Below, piece by piece: positions 55,566-63,431 of a DNA stretch of 64,000 nucleotides; positions within the stretch are counted from its first letter, which is position 1, and every line of letters starts with the position of its first letter. The translations under genes were made by a program, and so were the position numbers. Where the stretch lies: NCBI RefSeq assembly GCF_900117415.1, contig NZ_FPEI01000006.1, positions 930,001 through 994,000 on the forward strand, given 5' to 3'. The notes under the pieces were generated by a model that was given only the letters and a program-made list of their open reading frames with translations, had not been told where the DNA came from and searched no databases. This DNA comes from Hyphomicrobium sp. CS1BSMeth3 (lineage in GTDB: Bacteria; Pseudomonadota; Alphaproteobacteria; Rhizobiales; Hyphomicrobiaceae).

Positions 55566-55676
55566 ATGGCGGGCATTAGCCAGGGCTGGATTGAGGAGGC
55601 GATCCCCACGCGGGACGGCGCCCCTTCATCGGCTGCGCGCCTGCTTCGGTCCATCCTGCTCCTTACCAGCCCCTGA
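55566..55676 (+). CDS. candidate leu leader peptide
   Basis: 36-residue ORF upstream of leuA. It ends ARLLRSILLLTSP-stop, giving six Leu/Ile codons in eight (CTG CTT ... ATC CTG CTC CTT) just before the stop at 55674. That is the arrangement of an amino-acid attenuation leader, where ribosome stalling at Leu codons when leucine is scarce changes RNA folding. The ribosome-binding site is weak (GAGAG 10 bases upstream). Hairpins right after the stop are described separately. Confidence 0.5.
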   Translation: MAGISQGWIEEAIPTRDGAPSSAARLLRSILLLTSP

Positions 55677-55719
55677 GCCGTGAGAGGTCTCGGATCCATC
55701 CGGGACGGGCGCTCAGGGG
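55670..55719 (+). promoter_or_regulatory. leuA: candidate leucine attenuator hairpins
   Basis: CCCCTGAGC (55670-55678, overlapping the leader stop) pairs with GCTCAGGGG (55711-55719). Nested inside is a 9-pair hairpin GTCTCGGAT (55687-55695) with ATCCGGGAC (55698-55706). Ribosome position on the Leu codons would decide whether the outer stem forms. No run of T follows, so a standard terminator is not proven; control could act on translation or through another fold. leuA starts 73 bases downstream. Confidence 0.5.
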
Positions 55720-55791
55720 ACCGAATCAGCCACAAGAGAGCAGAACTTGCCGCGCCAGTGAGCGCTGGCCCCGACCCAAGGACCATATGCC

Positions 55792-57384
55792 ATGAACGAC
55801 GCCGCCCAGAAGCCGTCATCGGAATCGCCTTCCCGTAACGAGGCCGACCGCGTTCTCATCTTCGACACCACGCTGCGTGACGGCGAGCAGTCGCCGGGCG
55901 CCGCCATGACGCTCGAGGACAAGCTCAAGGTGGCCGCAGTTCTCGACGAGATGGGCATCGACATCATCGAGGCGGGCTTCCCGATCTCCTCGAACGGCGA
56001 TTTCGAGGCGGTCTGCGAGATCGCGAAGATCGTGAAGAATTCGGTCGTCTGCGGTCTCTCGCGCTCGAGCTTCGCCGACATCGACCGGGCCGGCGAGGCG
56101 GTCAAGTTCGCCAAGCGTCCGCGCATTCATACCTTCATCTCGACGAGCCCCGTCCATCGCAAGTGGAAGCTGCAGATGGATGCCGAGCAGGTGATCGCCG
56201 CTGCCGGCGCCAGCGTCGCCCGCGCGCGCAACTACACCGACAATGTGGAGTGGAGCGCGGAGGACGCGACGCGCACCGAGCGCGACGTGCTGCTCCGCTG
56301 CTGCGAGATCGCCATCAAGCAGGGCGCGACGACGATCAACATCCCCGACACCGTCGGCTACTCGGTGCCGGAGGAGTACTACGCGCTCATCAAGATGCTG
56401 CGCGAGACGGTCCCCGGCGGCGACAAGGTCGTGTGGTCGACGCACTGCCACAACGATCTCGGCATGGCAGTCGCGAACTCGCTCGCCGGCGTGCGCGCCG
56501 GTGCCCGCCAGATCGAGTGCACGATCAACGGCCTCGGCGAGCGCGCCGGCAATGCCGCGCTCGAGGAAATCGTGATGGCCATGAAGGTGCGCAATGACGT
56601 GCTGCCGTACTGGACGGACGTCGATGCGACGCACTTCACGCGCGCGTCCAAGCTCGTCGCGTCGGTCTCGGCCTTCCCCGTGCAGTACAACAAGGCCATC
56701 GTCGGCCGGAACGCTTTCGCGCACGAGAGCGGCATCCACCAGGATGGCATGCTGAAGAACACCGAGACCTACGAGATCATGACGCCGGAAAGCGTCGGCC
56801 TCTCGAAGTCGACGCTGAGCCTCGGCAAGCTGTCCGGGCGTGCGGCCTTTCGCGATAAGCTGAAGCAACTCGGCTATGAACACCTCGGCGACAATGCCTT
56901 CCAGGATGCGTTCCGCCGGTTCAAGGATCTGGCTGACAAGAAGAAGCTCGTGTTCGACGAGGACATCGAGGCGCTCGTCGACCAGGAGGTCGCGACGCAG
57001 ACCAACCGGATCAAGGTCATCGCGCTCGAGGTCGTTGCCGGCACGGGCGGGCCGCAGAAGGCCAAGATCACGCTCGAGGTCGACGGCCGGAACGAGACGC
57101 GCGAGGCGACCGGCGATGGTCCCGTCGACGCCACGTTCAAGGCCATCAAGGCCATCGTGCCGCACGAGGCGCGCCTGCCCCTCTACCAGGTCATGGCCGT
57201 CACCGAGGGCACGGATGCCCAGGCCGAGGTCATGGTGCGGCTCGAGGAGGATGGGCGCCAGGTGACGGGCCGCGGCTCGGATACCGACACTATGGTCGCC
57301 TCGGCCCGCGCCTATGTCGTGGCGCTGAACAAGCTCATGATGAAGCGCCAGCGCGGGCCCGCAGCGCAGATGATGGTGAGCTGA
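55792..57384 (+). CDS. leuA: 2-isopropylmalate synthase
   Basis: 530 aa. TIM-barrel catalytic domain (about 20-290): IFDTTLRDGEQSPGAAM, metal-binding HCHNDLGMAVANSLAG and GLGERAGNAALEEIVMAM; then the linker with AHESGIHQDGMLKN; then a C-terminal LeuA regulatory domain (about 400-520) which binds leucine for feedback inhibition. Condenses acetyl-CoA with 2-oxoisovalerate, the first step of leucine synthesis. Monocistronic (no leuBCD) and preceded by the Leu-rich leader. A hairpin at 57393-57422 follows the stop. Confidence 0.96.
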   Translation: MNDAAQKPSSESPSRNEADRVLIFDTTLRDGEQSPGAAMTLEDKLKVAAVLDEMGIDIIEAGFPISSNGDFEAVCEIAKIVKNSVVCGLSRSSFADIDRAGEAVKFAKRPRIHTFISTSPVHRKWKLQMDAEQVIAAAGASVARARNYTDNVEWSAEDATRTERDVLLRCCEIAIKQGATTINIPDTVGYSVPEEYYALIKMLRETVPGGDKVVWSTHCHNDLGMAVANSLAGVRAGARQIECTINGLGERAGNAALEEIVMAMKVRNDVLPYWTDVDATHFTRASKLVASVSAFPVQYNKAIVGRNAFAHESGIHQDGMLKNTETYEIMTPESVGLSKSTLSLGKLSGRAAFRDKLKQLGYEHLGDNAFQDAFRRFKDLADKKKLVFDEDIEALVDQEVATQTNRIKVIALEVVAGTGGPQKAKITLEVDGRNETREATGDGPVDATFKAIKAIVPHEARLPLYQVMAVTEGTDAQAEVMVRLEEDGRQVTGRGSDTDTMVASARAYVVALNKLMMKRQRGPAAQMMVS

Positions 57385-57392
57385 ACAGGAAC

Positions 57393-57422
57393 CTCCCCTC
57401 CCTGCACGCGCAGGGAGGGGAG
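57393..57422. terminator. hairpin after leuA
   Basis: Perfect 12-base arms (57393-57404 and 57411-57422, CTCCCCTCCCTG/CAGGGAGGGGAG) with a 6-base loop, 8 bases past the leuA stop. There is no T tract, so it may be a transcript stabiliser or a repeat remnant rather than a strong terminator. Similar in style to the B modules of the composite repeat. Confidence 0.5.
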
Positions 57423-57582
57423 AAGGCCTGCAGAGTAAGGCCGAGCGCGGAAGAAGCTGCTGCAACTGCTGATTTTCGCGCGCATCTCTTGGAGTTCGCT
57501 CTCGGCTCGATTATCGTGCACGAAAGTCGAACGCGCTGGCGGCGAGGCAGCGCGTGGTTTGTCGAGGGCTGGCTGAAGCGCC

Positions 57583-58620
57583 ATGCGGAAGAAGGTCGGC
57601 GGCGTTTTCTCGGATGATATTGCGATCGATCTCGGGACCGCCAACACGCTGGTCCACGTGGCCGGGCGCGGCATCATCATCGATGAGCCGTCCGTCGTCG
57701 CGGTGCGCGCGAAAGACAACCCACGCCATGTGATTGCCGTCGGCGAAGCGGCGCTGACGCTCAAGACGCGCAGCCCCGACCCAATCGAGCTCGTCCGTCC
57801 GCTGCGCGATGGCGTCATCGCCGACTTCGTCGCGACAGAAGAGATGCTGCGCTCCTTCATTACCCGAGCGAAGTCGAAATACGGCTTCCGCCGCCCGCGC
57901 ATCCTCATCTGCGTGCCGGCCGCCGCGACGCCTGTCGAGCGTCGCGCGGTCTACGAGACGGCGCGGGCCGCGGGGGCTCGGCGCGTCTATCTCGTCGAGG
58001 AGCCGGTCGCCGCCGCGATCGGTGCTGGCATCGAGGTCGACAAAGAAGAAGTGACGATGATCCTCGACATTGGCGGCGGCACGAGCGACATCGCCGTGCT
58101 GTCCAATGGCGAGATCGTGCATACGGCGTCGCTGAAGGTGGCCGGCAATGCCTTCGATGAGGCCATCCGGCGCTATGTGCGCCGCGCCCATCAGCTCGCG
58201 ATCGGACTTACCAGTGCCGAGCGCATCAAGATCGAGGCTGGCGCTGCGGGCGCCCGCGCCAATGGCCGCGCAGCCGAGGCACACATTCGCGGCCGCGATG
58301 TCGTGCAGCGCCGCATGAAGTCGGTCGTGCTGCGGCCGCATGATGTCGGAATCGCCCTCGAAGCCCCCATTGCGAATATGGCCGAGCTCGTCCGTCGCGC
58401 ACTGGAGGATCTCTCGGCGGAGCTGCGCGCCGCGGTTGGAAAGCGGGGCGTCGTGCTGACGGGCGGCGGCGCGCTGCTGCACGGTCTGGATACGGAGCTC
58501 ACGCGTTTGCTCGGCATCCCTTTCAGTGTGGCGCCGAACCCGATGCAGTGTGTCGTCGGCGGTACGGCCATCATCCTCGCCACGCTTGGCGACCGCGAGC
58601 AACTTCTCGTCCACGCATGA
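57583..58620 (+). CDS. MreB/Mbl family actin homologue
   Basis: 345 aa, MreB length. Actin-fold phosphate loops IAIDLGTANTLVHVAGRG (phosphate 1), ILDIGGGTSDIAVLSNGEIV (phosphate 2), adenosine loop VLTGGGALLHGLDTEL, and hinge LVEEPVAAAIGAGI. Predicted cytoplasmic filament. The usual mreC/mreD/mrdA are not next to it; instead the gene is followed by a small membrane protein with an ATGA overlap (58617-58620). It may be a paralogue with a separate task from the main mreBCD locus, which I cannot see. No strong ribosome-binding site. Confidence 0.85.
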   Translation: MRKKVGGVFSDDIAIDLGTANTLVHVAGRGIIIDEPSVVAVRAKDNPRHVIAVGEAALTLKTRSPDPIELVRPLRDGVIADFVATEEMLRSFITRAKSKYGFRRPRILICVPAAATPVERRAVYETARAAGARRVYLVEEPVAAAIGAGIEVDKEEVTMILDIGGGTSDIAVLSNGEIVHTASLKVAGNAFDEAIRRYVRRAHQLAIGLTSAERIKIEAGAAGARANGRAAEAHIRGRDVVQRRMKSVVLRPHDVGIALEAPIANMAELVRRALEDLSAELRAAVGKRGVVLTGGGALLHGLDTELTRLLGIPFSVAPNPMQCVVGGTAIILATLGDREQLLVHA

Positions 58621-58820
58621 GCCTGCTGCGCCTCTGGCTGATCGGAACGGCGGTCTTTCTCGTCAGCGTGATGGTATGGGCCTTTGTGCCGATCCTGGTG
58701 CCGCTCTTCATTGTGTTTGTCGGCCTCGGTGGCCTTGTCACATTGATCGTGCGGGCGGCCCGCGCCTATGAGCGTCACCGCGCCAGGGGGCGCCAGGACC
58801 CTGACGACCCGACTTCATGA
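58617..58820 (+). CDS. small membrane protein coupled to the MreB paralogue
   Basis: 67 aa. ATG overlaps the MreB-like stop as ATGA, so it should be translated by coupling. Two hydrophobic segments (LWLIGTAVFLVSVMVWAF and ILVPLFIVFVGLGGLVTLIV) and a basic cytoplasmic tail (RAARAYERHRARGRQDPDDPTS). Possible membrane anchor or partner for the MreB-like filament; inference from the overlap only. Not recognised as MreC/MreD (much smaller). Confidence 0.6.
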   Translation: MSLLRLWLIGTAVFLVSVMVWAFVPILVPLFIVFVGLGGLVTLIVRAARAYERHRARGRQDPDDPTS

Positions 58821-58851
58821 CGGTTGCACAACGCGCCTGCTGCAAATACCG

Positions 58852-58867
58852 TGATATTCGAATATCA
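58852..58867. promoter_or_regulatory. perfect 16-base palindrome upstream of soxA
   Basis: TGATATTCGAATATCA is a complete palindrome, 75 bases before the soxA ATG, in the control region of the soxAXB-ccdA genes. Short, AT-rich palindromes with ATTCGAAT cores are like operators of ArsR-family repressors (BigR/SqrR/SoxR types) that regulate sulfur oxidation genes. The regulator itself is not in the window. Confidence 0.5.
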
Positions 58868-58942
58868 GCGCATCCCGATCGTCCGTTTGGCGGCCGGGCA
58901 AGGATCTGCTGACGAACTGAGGGAATTTTAGGGAGGCAGGAA

Positions 58943-60016
58943 ATGCTTGGGTGGCGACTGCGAACCCCGGCCGCGGCGATCGCCGGCATCGGCCTGGGGA
59001 TTGGGCTCATGACCACGGTGCTCGTGCCGCGGGTCGAGGCTCAGACCCCGGCCCAGCGCGAGCAGGCCGCGCGCAAGGCGTACGAAGAGCATATGCGGCG
59101 CATGGACGAAGCCGAGAAGGCTGCCGCTGCCAAGCCGGCTACGCCGCCCGCTGCGACCACGCCGCCACCTGCTGCCGCCGCTCCTCCCGCAAATCCACCG
59201 GCGGCCCCGAAGGTGGCTGCGCCGGCCACCCCGGCCGCTGGGATGTCGCAGGCCGATCAGGATGCGGCGACCGAGCGTGGCCTCGAGCAGTACCGCCGCA
59301 TGATGAAGGAGGATCCCTGGAGCAATCCGGCGCTTCTCGATGCCGATCGCGGTGAGGCGCTCTGGGCCGCCAAGAAAGGCCCGCGGAATGTTTCGCTCGC
59401 CGAGACGTGTGACCTCGGCAAGGGCGTCGGCAAGGTCGATGGCGCCTTCGCCGAGCTGCCACGCTACTTCGAGGATGCGGACCGCGTCATGGATGCCGAG
59501 ACGCGCATCCTCTGGTGCATGGAGAACTTCCAGGGCTTCGACAGCACGGCCTTCCGCAAGAACCCGCATCCCGGCGGCGGTCAGCCGGTCAAGGACATTG
59601 GCGCCATCGCGACCTTCGTCTCGCACAAGTCCTCGGGCATGAAGCTCGCCTCGAAGAAGGATCATGAAAAGGAGAAGGAGGCGATCGCCCTCGGCGAGGC
59701 GCTCTTCTTCCGCCGCCAGGGGCCGTTTGATTTCTCGTGCGCCACCTGCCACGCCGAATCCGGCAAGCGCATCCGCCTCCAGCCGCTGCCTTTCCTTTCG
59801 GATCCGAAGGAGGCCAAGGTGGTCGTCGGCGAGTGGCCTGCCTACCGTGTCTCGAGCACGCACGTCATGACCATGCAGCACCGTCTGCTCGACTGTTACT
59901 GGCAGATGCGCCTGCATCGTCTCGATTTTGGTTCCGACGTGAGCGTGGCGCTTTCGGCGTACCTCTATGATCGCGCGCGCGACGGCGACATCGCCGCGCC
60001 CGGCCTGAAGCGCTGA
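58943..60016 (+). CDS. soxA: sulfur oxidation c-type cytochrome SoxA (mono-haem)
   Basis: 357 aa. Signal/anchor segment about 10-33, then an Ala/Pro-rich linker (about 58-105), which is longer than usual. Catalytic C-terminal domain with one CATCH haem motif (C266, C269, H270) and the active-site Cys in LLDCYWQM (C318), the modified cysteine that holds the SoxY-bound sulfur. The N-terminal haem of di-haem SoxA is missing; cysteines in LAETCDLGKG and ILWCMENFQG probably form a disulfide instead. Periplasmic SoxAX links thiosulfate to SoxYZ. GGGAGG ribosome-binding site. First of soxA-soxX-soxB. Confidence 0.92.
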   Translation: MLGWRLRTPAAAIAGIGLGIGLMTTVLVPRVEAQTPAQREQAARKAYEEHMRRMDEAEKAAAAKPATPPAATTPPPAAAAPPANPPAAPKVAAPATPAAGMSQADQDAATERGLEQYRRMMKEDPWSNPALLDADRGEALWAAKKGPRNVSLAETCDLGKGVGKVDGAFAELPRYFEDADRVMDAETRILWCMENFQGFDSTAFRKNPHPGGGQPVKDIGAIATFVSHKSSGMKLASKKDHEKEKEAIALGEALFFRRQGPFDFSCATCHAESGKRIRLQPLPFLSDPKEAKVVVGEWPAYRVSSTHVMTMQHRLLDCYWQMRLHRLDFGSDVSVALSAYLYDRARDGDIAAPGLKR

Positions 60017-60030
60017 GGGAGGGTGGTTCC

Positions 60031-60645
60031 ATGAAGAAGCATTTCATCCTTGCCGCCCTCGCCGCCGTGCTGGCCGCGCCCGTATCGGCGCAAGAGACGA
60101 AGATCGATCCGCTGCACGCCGATGTGGTGATGAAGTTCGCGTTCTCGCAGGCGCCCAAGGACTGGGCCGGCCGCGTCGATCAGGACGAGACGCTGAAGGT
60201 GTGCAGCGCGGCGCGCAACGCGCCCTCGGCTGCCGACGCGGAAAAGATCATGGCGCGCGAAAAGGCCAAGATCAAATATCCCGACGACGGCAAGCTGATG
60301 GGCGATTGGAAGCAGGGAGAGCGCTGGGCGCAAAGTGGCTATGGCATGCGCTTTACCGACTATCCGCCGCGCAATCCGAATGGCGGCAACTGCTATGCCT
60401 GTCATCAGATGACGCAGGCCGAGGTGAGCTACGGCACGGTCGGTCCGAGCCTGCGCGAGTACGGCAAAATCAGGAAGTACGCCGAAGCAGACGTGAAGGC
60501 GGTGTACGAGAAGATTTACAACGCGCACGCGGCCTTCCCTTGCTCGCTCATGCCGCGCTTCGGGTCGAATGCCGTGCTGACCATCGACCAGATCAAGGAC
60601 CTCGTCGCGCTCGTCATGAGCCCGGAGAGCCCAGTCAACAAGTAA
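60031..60645 (+). CDS. soxX: sulfur oxidation c-type cytochrome SoxX
   Basis: 204 aa. Signal peptide 1-20 (ending PVSA-QE). One CYACH haem motif (C121, C124, H125) and the likely distal ligand Met174 in PCSLMPRFG, the SoxX signature. Partner of SoxA, forming the SoxAX complex. 14 bases after soxA. The unusual N-terminal segment (about 21-95, KFAFSQAPKDWAGR...) is also known from longer SoxX proteins. Downstream of it soxB starts 75 bases later. Confidence 0.92.
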   Translation: MKKHFILAALAAVLAAPVSAQETKIDPLHADVVMKFAFSQAPKDWAGRVDQDETLKVCSAARNAPSAADAEKIMAREKAKIKYPDDGKLMGDWKQGERWAQSGYGMRFTDYPPRNPNGGNCYACHQMTQAEVSYGTVGPSLREYGKIRKYAEADVKAVYEKIYNAHAAFPCSLMPRFGSNAVLTIDQIKDLVALVMSPESPVNK

Positions 60646-60720
60646 GAGTAAGAGGGGCGGTGGCCGGTTGAACGTGGCGCCGCCCTTCGTACGTCCGACG
60701 GCAAGGAGACTTACCGGACC

Positions 60721-62439
60721 ATGCACTCCCGTCGCGAGTTTTTGCAGGTTGCTCTGGCGGCAGGCGCACTCACGGGCCTTGCCGGCACTTCCGCGCTCGG
60801 GCAGGCACTGCGCCGCGGTCTCAGCCAGGAGGACATTCTCCGCTTCGAGGCCAAGGGGCAGGTGACCATCCTGCATTTCTCGGACTGCCACGCGCAGATC
60901 CGCCCGGTCTATTTCCGCGAGCCCTCGGTCAATCTCGGCGTCGGCGAGGCGCGCGGGCTTCCGCCGCATCTCACGGACCGCGAGTTCCTCACCCACTTCG
61001 GTATCGCGCCGGGCTCGGCCCAGGCCTACATGCTCTCCTCGGCCGACTTCGAGGTGCTTGCAAAGGACTATGGTCGCGTCGGCGGCATGGATCGGCTGGC
61101 GACGCTCGTGAAGGCTGTCCGCGCCGAGCGGGGTGCCGAGCGCACGCTGCTCCTCGATGGCGGCGATACGCTGCACGGTTCCTACACGGCGCTGCAGACC
61201 AAGGGCGGCGACATGGTGCGCATTGCCGAGGCGCTCGGCGTCGATGCGATGACGGCGCACTGGGAATTCACGCTCGGCCATGAGCGCGTCAGTGCGCTTT
61301 TCGGCGGAAAGGACGGGCGCGGCTCGGCGAAGATCGACTTCCTCGCCGGCAACATCATGGACACCGAATTCGAGGAGCCGGTCTTCAGGCCCTGGCGCAT
61401 CTACGAGAAGGGCGGCGTGCGCATCGGCGTCATCGGCCAGGCCTTCCCCTATACGCCGATTGCCAATCCGCGTTGGATGATACCCGGGTGGTCATTCGGC
61501 ATTCGCGAGGAGGAAGTGCGCCGCAATGTGGCCGCCGTGCGTGCCGCCGGCGCCGAGATCGTCGTGCTCAACTCGCACAATGGCTTCGACGTCGACCGCA
61601 AGCTCGCCGGCCGCGTCGAGGGCATCGACATCATTCTCACGGCACACACGCACGATGCCATTCCGCGCCCCGAGCGCGTCGGCTCGACGCTGCTGGTGGC
61701 GTCCGGATCGAACACGAAGTTCCTCTCGCGCCTCGATCTCGACGTGAAGGGCGGTCGCATTGCCGACTACAGCTATTCGCTTATGCCGGTGCTCGCCGAT
61801 GCCATCACGCCCGATCCCGAGATGGCTCGCCTCATCGACGAGATCCGCGCCCCCCACGAGACCATGCTCTCGACGGAGATCGCGCGCGCGGACAGGCTGC
61901 TCTACCGGCGCGGCAATGTCGCCGGTACGCTCGACGATCTCATCTGCGAGGCGCTGCTCGCGGAGCGCGATGCCGAGATCTGCTTCTCGCCGGGCTTCCG
62001 CTGGGGCACGTCGCTCATTCCGGGCCAACCCATCACCTGGGATGACGTCTACAACGCTACCGCCATGACCTACCCAAACGTCTATCGCCTCCCGTTCCGC
62101 GGCGAGATGATCAAGGCGATCCTGGAGGACGTGGCCGACAATCTCTTCAATCCCGATCCCTACTACCAGCAGGGCGGCGACATGGTCCGCGTCGGCGGCA
62201 TGAGCTTCACGATCGACGTCGATGCACCCATGGGGCAGCGCATCTCCGACATGCGGCTTTTGAGGACCGGCGAGCCGATCGAAGCAGGTTTCGTCTACAC
62301 GGTCGCCGGCTGGGCCTCGATCAACGAGGGCACCGAAGGCCCGCCGATCTGGGATCTTTTTGCGAGCCATCTGCGCAAACGCCAGGTGATCGCCGACGTG
62401 CCGAGCGCGCCGGTCCGCATTGTGCGCCGCGCCATGTGA
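60721..62439 (+). CDS. soxB: thiosulfohydrolase SoxB
   Basis: 572 aa. Tat-type signal (SRREFLQ at 3-9, then a hydrophobic stretch ending in SALG-Q), so it is exported folded. Metallophosphatase domain with the di-manganese ligand motifs ILHFSDCHAQ, LLDGGDTLHGS, TAHWEFTLG, LNSHNGFDVD and LTAHTHDAIP; then a 5'-nucleotidase C-terminal domain (about 390-572). The WEF motif in place of NHEFD is characteristic of SoxB. It hydrolyses the terminal sulfone group from SoxYZ-bound thiosulfate as sulfate. Third gene of the cluster. Confidence 0.95.
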   Translation: MHSRREFLQVALAAGALTGLAGTSALGQALRRGLSQEDILRFEAKGQVTILHFSDCHAQIRPVYFREPSVNLGVGEARGLPPHLTDREFLTHFGIAPGSAQAYMLSSADFEVLAKDYGRVGGMDRLATLVKAVRAERGAERTLLLDGGDTLHGSYTALQTKGGDMVRIAEALGVDAMTAHWEFTLGHERVSALFGGKDGRGSAKIDFLAGNIMDTEFEEPVFRPWRIYEKGGVRIGVIGQAFPYTPIANPRWMIPGWSFGIREEEVRRNVAAVRAAGAEIVVLNSHNGFDVDRKLAGRVEGIDIILTAHTHDAIPRPERVGSTLLVASGSNTKFLSRLDLDVKGGRIADYSYSLMPVLADAITPDPEMARLIDEIRAPHETMLSTEIARADRLLYRRGNVAGTLDDLICEALLAERDAEICFSPGFRWGTSLIPGQPITWDDVYNATAMTYPNVYRLPFRGEMIKAILEDVADNLFNPDPYYQQGGDMVRVGGMSFTIDVDAPMGQRISDMRLLRTGEPIEAGFVYTVAGWASINEGTEGPPIWDLFASHLRKRQVIADVPSAPVRIVRRAM

Positions 62440-62603
62440 TCGTGTCGCGCCTGCAGGGATTGACTTGGCGCGATCGATCGTCTTGCTGTCCGCGAAGGGC
62501 AACGCCTAGGCGTCGGACCTCGAATGCGACCCGTGGCCTGTATCGGGTTCGTAGTCGGATTTGAGGCCGAGACACCCTGGATCCATAGAGTTCGGAGCGC
62601 GCC

Positions 62604-63404
62604 GTGCTGGCGGATCTCTACATCTACTTTGGCATTGCCCTCGCCGGGCTCCTGAGCTTCCTCTCGCCCTGCGTGCTGCCGCTCGTGCCGCCCTATCTCA
62701 GCTATCTCGGCGGCATGTCCATCGAGGAGCTGACGAGCGAAGAGAAGATCGATCGCCGGTCATGGCGCCGCGTGGTCCTGGCCTCTTTCTGCTTTGTCCT
62801 CGGTTTCACGACCGTGTTCGTTGGCCTCGGTGCCGGCGCCTCCATGTTCGGCCAGCTCATTCAGATCTACAAGTACGAGCTGTCCATGGTCGCGGGCGTC
62901 GTGATCATCCTCTTTGGCTTGCACTTCCTCGGCATCCTGCACATTCCGCAGCTCCACGCCGACAAGCGCTATCGCCATGACATGCACGGCGCGAGCTACC
63001 TCGGCGCCTACATCATCGGGCTCGCATTCGCCTTTGGCTGGACGCCCTGTATCGGGCCGATCCTCGCGGCCGTGCTGACGCTCGCGGCAAGCGAAGGGAG
63101 CCTCGGCACCGGCGTGCGGATGCTTGCCGTCTACTCGCTCGGCCTCGGCATTCCGTTCGTGCTCGCAGCCGTGGCCATACGACCGTTCCTCGGCTTCATG
63201 CAGCGCTTTCGCCGCCATCTCGGCAAGGTCGAGAAGGTCATGGGCGTGCTGCTGATCCTCACCGGCATTGCCTTTCTCACGGGCTCGATCACGTGGATCG
63301 GCCAATGGCTGATCGATCACGTGCCCTTCCTGGCCGACATCGAGGCCTGGGGCACGCCCGAGACATTGCAGAGAGAAATCCTGAAAAAGGGCGCGGGCCG
63401 CTGA
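62604..63404 (+). CDS. ccdA: CcdA/DsbD-type thiol reductant exporter
   Basis: 266 aa, GTG start with GGAG 9 bases upstream. Six transmembrane helices and the two catalytic cysteines in [14 protein letters not shown] (helix 1) and [13 protein letters not shown] (helix 4). It moves electrons from cytoplasmic thioredoxin to the periplasm for cytochrome c maturation and for reduction of Sox proteins (SoxYZ, SoxW). Its position after soxB suggests the Sox role, like SoxV. About 164 bases separate it from soxB. Confidence 0.92.
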   Translation: MLADLYIYFGIALAGLLSFLSPCVLPLVPPYLSYLGGMSIEELTSEEKIDRRSWRRVVLASFCFVLGFTTVFVGLGAGASMFGQLIQIYKYELSMVAGVVIILFGLHFLGILHIPQLHADKRYRHDMHGASYLGAYIIGLAFAFGWTPCIGPILAAVLTLAASEGSLGTGVRMLAVYSLGLGIPFVLAAVAIRPFLGFMQRFRRHLGKVEKVMGVLLILTGIAFLTGSITWIGQWLIDHVPFLADIEAWGTPETLQREILKKGAGR

Positions 63405-63431
63405 GCCCAGCGCCGAACGAGGCTTCGTATC

